From NCBI GenBank assembly GCA_030426705.1, contig JAUHXW010000102.1, forward strand, positions 1-8,871: a stretch of 8,871 bases of DNA, read 5' to 3'. The position numbers were made by a program, and so were the translations under genes. This document shows positions 7,653 to 8,871 of the stretch, in pieces; within the stretch, counting starts at the first letter, position 1; each line of letters starts with the position of its first letter. Origin of the DNA: Gammaproteobacteria bacterium (GTDB lineage Bacteria; Pseudomonadota; Gammaproteobacteria; Xanthomonadales; Marinicellaceae). The notes below the pieces were generated by a model, which saw nothing but the letters and a program-made list of their open reading frames with translations, was not told where the DNA came from and did not search any database.

Positions 7653-7690
7653 GAGACCTTTGTTTGATTCACGAGTCAAGCAAAGAACTC
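7653..7690. repeat. Collapsed 38-base palindromic copy of the GAGACCTTTG repeat
   Basis: The left arm GAGACCTTTGTTTGATTC (7653-7670) differs at one position from the ends of the larger element at 8511-8801. The right arm (7673-7690), read on the minus strand, is GAGTTCTTTGCTTGACTC. The arms are separated by only two bases. As RNA this forms a hairpin: 7658-7667 pairs with 7676-7685 (ten pairs, one a G-U), plus an outer GAG/CTC clamp. It sits 48 bases after the radical SAM stop and just upstream of the small hydrophobic gene's ribosome binding site, so it could act as a terminator-like structure or leader hairpin. There is no following T-run. Confidence 0.75.
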
Positions 7691-7694
7691 TTAC

Positions 7695-7699
7695 AGAGG
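7695..7699 (+). promoter_or_regulatory. Ribosome binding site deciding the GTG start of the hydrophobic protein
   Basis: AGAGG lies nine bases before the GTG at 7709 and is the best Shine-Dalgarno match in this leader. It falls just 3' of the 38-base palindrome (7653-7690), so the hairpin could influence its accessibility. Confidence 0.45.
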
Positions 7700-7708
7700 T
7701 ATAACATT

Positions 7709-7936
7709 GTGATTGAAGCATTTATTGGTATATTGTTGTTATTGGTGGTATTAAAAGTCCTGTTTTGGGTTTTTGTGATTTTGTTCAGCCCCATTATCCT
7801 GGTGGTTGGCGTATTGCTGTCAATCTCGATGTTGGTATTGGCTATTTTTGGCGGCTTCTTTTTGTTGTTATTTAAATTGTTACTTTTGCCATTGTTGCTG
7901 TTGTTGCTGTTGCCGTTTTGCTGGGTCTCCGGTTAA
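7709..7936 (+). CDS. Small Leu-rich hydrophobic membrane protein, function unknown
   Basis: The frame encodes about 75 residues from GTG 7709, almost entirely hydrophobic: a first membrane segment at roughly 3-24 (AFIGILLLLVVLKVLFWVF), a second stretch through FSPIILVVGVLLSISMLVLAI, then Gly-Gly-Phe and a final Leu run ending in PFCWVSG. Two or three transmembrane helices are likely. GTG 7709 is chosen because AGAGG at 7695-7699 lies nine bases upstream; a TTG at 7664 would add 15 polar residues but lies inside the palindromic repeat. I do not recognise the family. Strong composition bias means the frame could be a chance product of T-rich sequence, but the ribosome binding site and the clean stop before a convergent gene argue for a real gene. 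Confidence 0.5.
   Translation: MIEAFIGILLLLVVLKVLFWVFVILFSPIILVVGVLLSISMLVLAIFGGFFLLLFKLLLLPLLLLLLLPFCWVSG
7892..7913 (+). repeat. TTG/CTG low-complexity tract inside the hydrophobic gene
   Basis: The pattern (TTG TTG CTG) twice, then TTG, encodes a seven-leucine run near the C terminus. Slippage in whole triplets would change only the number of leucines. Confidence 0.6.
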
Positions 7937-7973
7937 GTTCAGACATCCTTGTCTTCCTAGTCATTGTTTTCAG

Positions 7974-8387
7974 CTACTTTTCTGGTACAAATTGACCATT
8001 GACGTTGATGTAGTTAACCAACTCAAACTCTATGGTTTGGCTGACTTGATAAGGCCTTGCCTGGCCATCAACAATTTTTTTCTTGAAATGCCACTTTTTC
8101 ATGCTATCAATGGCAGCATCTTCAAAAATTCTTTTGGGTTGAGCGTGGACAACCTCGACATCTGCCACATTACCTTGCTCATCTACATTAACCAATAATT
8201 CTACTTTGCCTTCTATCTGCTCCCTCAGTGCTTTTATGGGGTAGTTGGGCTTGACTGATTTAATGACCTGATTGGTCTGTATGGATTGCTGATACTTTAC
8301 TGCAGTTGGATGTTCGCTTTTGGCGGAAGAATTTGGCATAAATGCCAGTAATGATGTGCTCATTAAAATTAGGCCTGTGATTTTCAT
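7974..8387 (-). CDS. Small secreted TonB C-terminal-domain protein
   Basis: The 137-residue protein has a signal peptide (MKITGLILMSTSLLAFMPNS, possible cleavage after SSA near residue 22) and then a stand-alone TonB C-terminal domain at about residues 41-121: VKPNYPIKALREQIEGKVEL, VNVDEQGNVADVEVV, AAIDSMKKWHFKK, QVSQTIEFEL. Unlike classical TonB there is no membrane anchor retained after cleavage and no Pro-rich spacer, so it is probably periplasmic or lipid-free envelope protein and need not energise transporters. The ATG at 8387-8385 is chosen over an upstream in-frame ATG at 8435 because AGGAA (8399-8395) lies seven bases before it and the signal peptide begins there. It converges on the hydrophobic gene with a 37-base gap, and a close paralogue lies upstream on the same strand. 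Confidence 0.85.
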   Translation of the reverse strand: MKITGLILMSTSLLAFMPNSSAKSEHPTAVKYQQSIQTNQVIKSVKPNYPIKALREQIEGKVELLVNVDEQGNVADVEVVHAQPKRIFEDAAIDSMKKWHFKKKIVDGQARPYQVSQTIEFELVNYINVNGQFVPEK

Positions 8388-8394
8388 AATGAAT

Positions 8395-8399
8395 TTCCT
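8395..8399 (-). promoter_or_regulatory. Shine-Dalgarno of the TonB-domain gene
   Basis: On the minus strand AGGAA lies seven bases before the ATG at 8387 and fixes the start of the signal peptide. It is the clearest ribosome binding site in the window; several plus-strand genes lack one. A possible -10 (TTATAT at 8439-8434, followed by GCC) lies upstream. Confidence 0.7.
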
Positions 8400-8453
8400 G
8401 TTGTTGAAAAAGGTATAAAGTATGACTTTTGGCATATAAAAAAGTTTCCGTAG

Positions 8454-8471
8454 TTTTTAAAATTTTAAAAA
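8454..8471. promoter_or_regulatory. Perfect A/T palindrome upstream of the TonB-domain gene
   Basis: TTTTTAAAATTTTAAAAA is an 18-base perfect palindrome. It lies just upstream of the possible promoter of the TonB-domain gene (-10-like TTATAT, then GCC, at 8439-8431 on the minus strand), where an AT-rich UP element would be expected. Read on the minus strand, part of it also serves as a T-run behind the hairpin at 8480-8499. Confidence 0.3.
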
Positions 8472-8499
8472 AACATCAAGGATGCTGCAAACAGCACCC
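8467..8499 (-). terminator. Possible rho-independent terminator for the upstream TonB paralogue
   Basis: Positions 8480-8487 pair with 8492-8499 around a CAAA loop (seven of eight pairs, one A/C mismatch). On the minus strand the hairpin is followed after six bases by a run of seven T (8473-8467). It would stop transcripts coming from the paralogue at the right edge after they cross the inverted-repeat element. The six-base gap before the T-run is longer than ideal. Confidence 0.4.
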
Positions 8500-8507
8500 T
8501 AAAAATA

Positions 8508-8783
8508 TTAGAGACCTTTGCTTGATTCTGGGCAATTGAGAAAAAGAATTAAAAATGTGCCAATCAAGGCGGAAAATGCAGACCAATACACGGCTTTTCG
8601 GTTTTTATGTTTAGGCTTTTTGCCTTCGGCAAGCCGCCAAAACAACAAATCGAGCCTGTTATTGGTAAGTTTATTCAGCGCTTCCATGCGCTTCACCCAT
8701 ACAAGGCTTGCGTGAAAGTTCATTCCATGTGAACTTTTTTCAACGCAGAGTGGTACATTTTTAAACTTTTTAACTTTGTTCAT
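8508..8783 (-). CDS. Doubtful 91-residue frame filling the inverted-repeat element
   Basis: The frame begins at an ATG directly inside one terminal repeat (8783-8781) and ends with a TAA at 8510-8508, just beyond the other, so its last residues (ESSKGL) are encoded by the repeat arm itself. The protein has a basic N-terminal two-thirds (such as WVKRMEALNKL and LLFWRLAEGKKPKHKNRK) and one likely membrane helix (AVYWSAFSALIGTFLILFLN). It has no transposase motif I recognise. No good ribosome binding site is seen. The DNA contains several hairpins, so it may be a non-coding repeat interior that happens to be open. Finding the same protein preserved in several copies would be needed to accept it. 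Confidence 0.25.
   Translation of the reverse strand: MNKVKKFKNVPLCVEKSSHGMNFHASLVWVKRMEALNKLTNNRLDLLFWRLAEGKKPKHKNRKAVYWSAFSALIGTFLILFLNCPESSKGL
8614..8635. other. Hairpin inside the inverted-repeat element
   Basis: TTGCC (8620-8624) pairs with GGCAA (8628-8632) around a TTC loop. An outer GGC (8614-8616) pairs with GCC (8633-8635) across a three-base bulge. It is the most GC-rich structure in the element and is not followed by a T-run. Confidence 0.5.
8677..8692. other. Second hairpin inside the inverted-repeat element
   Basis: AGCGC (8677-8681) pairs with GCGCT (8688-8692) around a six-base TTCCAT loop. Confidence 0.45.
8709..8747. other. Third, largest hairpin inside the inverted-repeat element
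   Basis: AAAGTTCA (8715-8722) pairs perfectly with TGAACTTT (8730-8737) around a seven-base loop. After a small bulge G8714 can pair with C8741 and TGCGT (8709-8713) pairs with ACGCA (8743-8747), giving about 14 pairs. On the plus strand the inner stem runs into a T-run (through 8740), so it could resemble a weak terminator in that direction. Confidence 0.55.
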
Positions 8784-8803
8784 GAATCAATCAAAGGTCT
8801 CAA

Positions 8804-8871
8804 TTACTGATCAACCGTGAATTCTATGGTTTGAGTAACCTGAAAGGGGATGGCTTTACCATCAACCACTT
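8804..8871 (-). CDS. TonB C-terminal-domain protein, last 21 residues, cut by window edge
   Basis: On the minus strand an open frame enters from the right edge and ends with TAA at 8806-8804. The visible tail, VVDGKAIPFQVTQTIEFTVD then Gln and stop, aligns with IVDGQARPYQVSQTIEFELV in the gene at 7974-8387. That identifies it as a tandem paralogue that stops earlier and lacks the extra C-terminal tail. Only the end of the domain is seen; the signal peptide and start are outside. The inverted-repeat element begins three bases after this stop, so any terminator must lie within or beyond the element. Confidence 0.85.
   Translation of the reverse strand, partial: VVDGKAIPFQVTQTIEFTVDQ

Larger units (their letters stand above)
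8511..8801. mobile_element. 291-base inverted-repeat element (MITE-like)
   Basis: The ends are GAGACCTTTGCTTGATTC (8511-8528) and, on the minus strand, GAGACCTTTGATTGATTC (8801-8784), identical at 17 of 18 positions. The interior contains no transposase, only a doubtful 91-residue frame and three hairpins. It lies between two tandem TonB-domain genes, three bases downstream of the stop of the right-hand one. Flanking bases are ATTA on the left (8507-8510) and AATTA on the right (8802-8806), which may hide a short target duplication but are too AT-rich to be decisive. The outer GAGACCTTTG reminds me of some IS5-type insertion sequence ends, from memory only. A collapsed copy is at 7653-7690. 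Confidence 0.65.

Noticed and set aside
7664..7708. TTG start adding 15 residues to the hydrophobic protein
   Set aside because: These codons lie in the palindromic repeat; GTG 7709 has an AGAGG site at proper spacing.
7941..7954. Small hairpin AGACA-TCCT-TGTCT between convergent genes as a terminator
   Set aside because: The stem is only five pairs with no adjacent T-run; too weak to call.
8388..8435. Upstream ATG extending the TonB-domain protein by 16 residues
   Set aside because: It would bury the signal peptide and ignore the good AGGAA site before ATG 8387.
8507..8806. Target-site duplication flanking the 291-base element
   Set aside because: ATTA and AATTA flanks overlap imperfectly and are AT-rich; they could be coincidental, so no duplication is claimed.
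1..8871. CRISPR arrays, tRNA or rRNA genes, phage or toxin-antitoxin modules
   Set aside because: No regularly spaced repeats, cloverleaf-like segments or matching protein motifs were seen on either strand.

Overview
The window looks like chromosomal DNA from a moderately AT-rich gammaproteobacterium. The strongest evidence is the run aroK, aroB, then a SPOR-domain protein, which matches the enterobacterial aroK-aroB-damX order. The five-step form of histidine degradation (HutF) and TonB-like proteins also fit. A marine Marinicella-like lineage is possible from overall protein flavour and base composition, but that is a guess.

Layout. Positions 1-694 (minus) hold the first 231 codons of imidazolonepropionase, hutI, which runs off the left edge. 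A 54-base divergent spacer separates it from hutF (749-1996, plus), formimidoylglutamate deiminase. The spacer carries a strikingly Fur-box-like sequence. Next on the plus strand is a tightly packed cluster: shikimate kinase aroK (about 2053-2616), 3-dehydroquinate synthase aroB (2601-3680, overlapping aroK by 16 bases), and an exported SPOR protein (3677-4492, overlapping aroB by four bases). A second plus-strand unit follows: an isochorismatase-like cysteine hydrolase (4549-5097) whose stop codon overlaps by one base the start of an 835-residue B12-binding radical SAM protein (5097-7604). The substrate of this pair is unknown.

The right end (7605-8871) is more unusual. It has a very hydrophobic Leu-rich small protein (7709-7936, plus) and, convergent with it, a small secreted TonB C-terminal-domain protein (7974-8387, minus). 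The last residues of a tandem paralogue of that protein lie at the right edge (8804-8871, minus). Between the two paralogues is a roughly 291-base element bounded by 18-base inverted repeats (consensus GAGACCTTTGNTTGATTC). A collapsed 38-base version, with two arms and almost no interior, lies at 7653-7690 in the leader of the hydrophobic-protein gene. This looks like a small non-autonomous mobile or dispersed repeat family. It is the least explained structure in the window.

How the genes work together: hutI and hutF act consecutively in histidine catabolism. AroB and AroK are steps of the shikimate pathway. The SPOR protein probably acts at the division septum. The hydrolase and radical SAM gene are translationally coupled and probably share a process. 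Several plus-strand genes have a TANAAT box directly before the start codon, suggesting leaderless or nearly leaderless transcripts.
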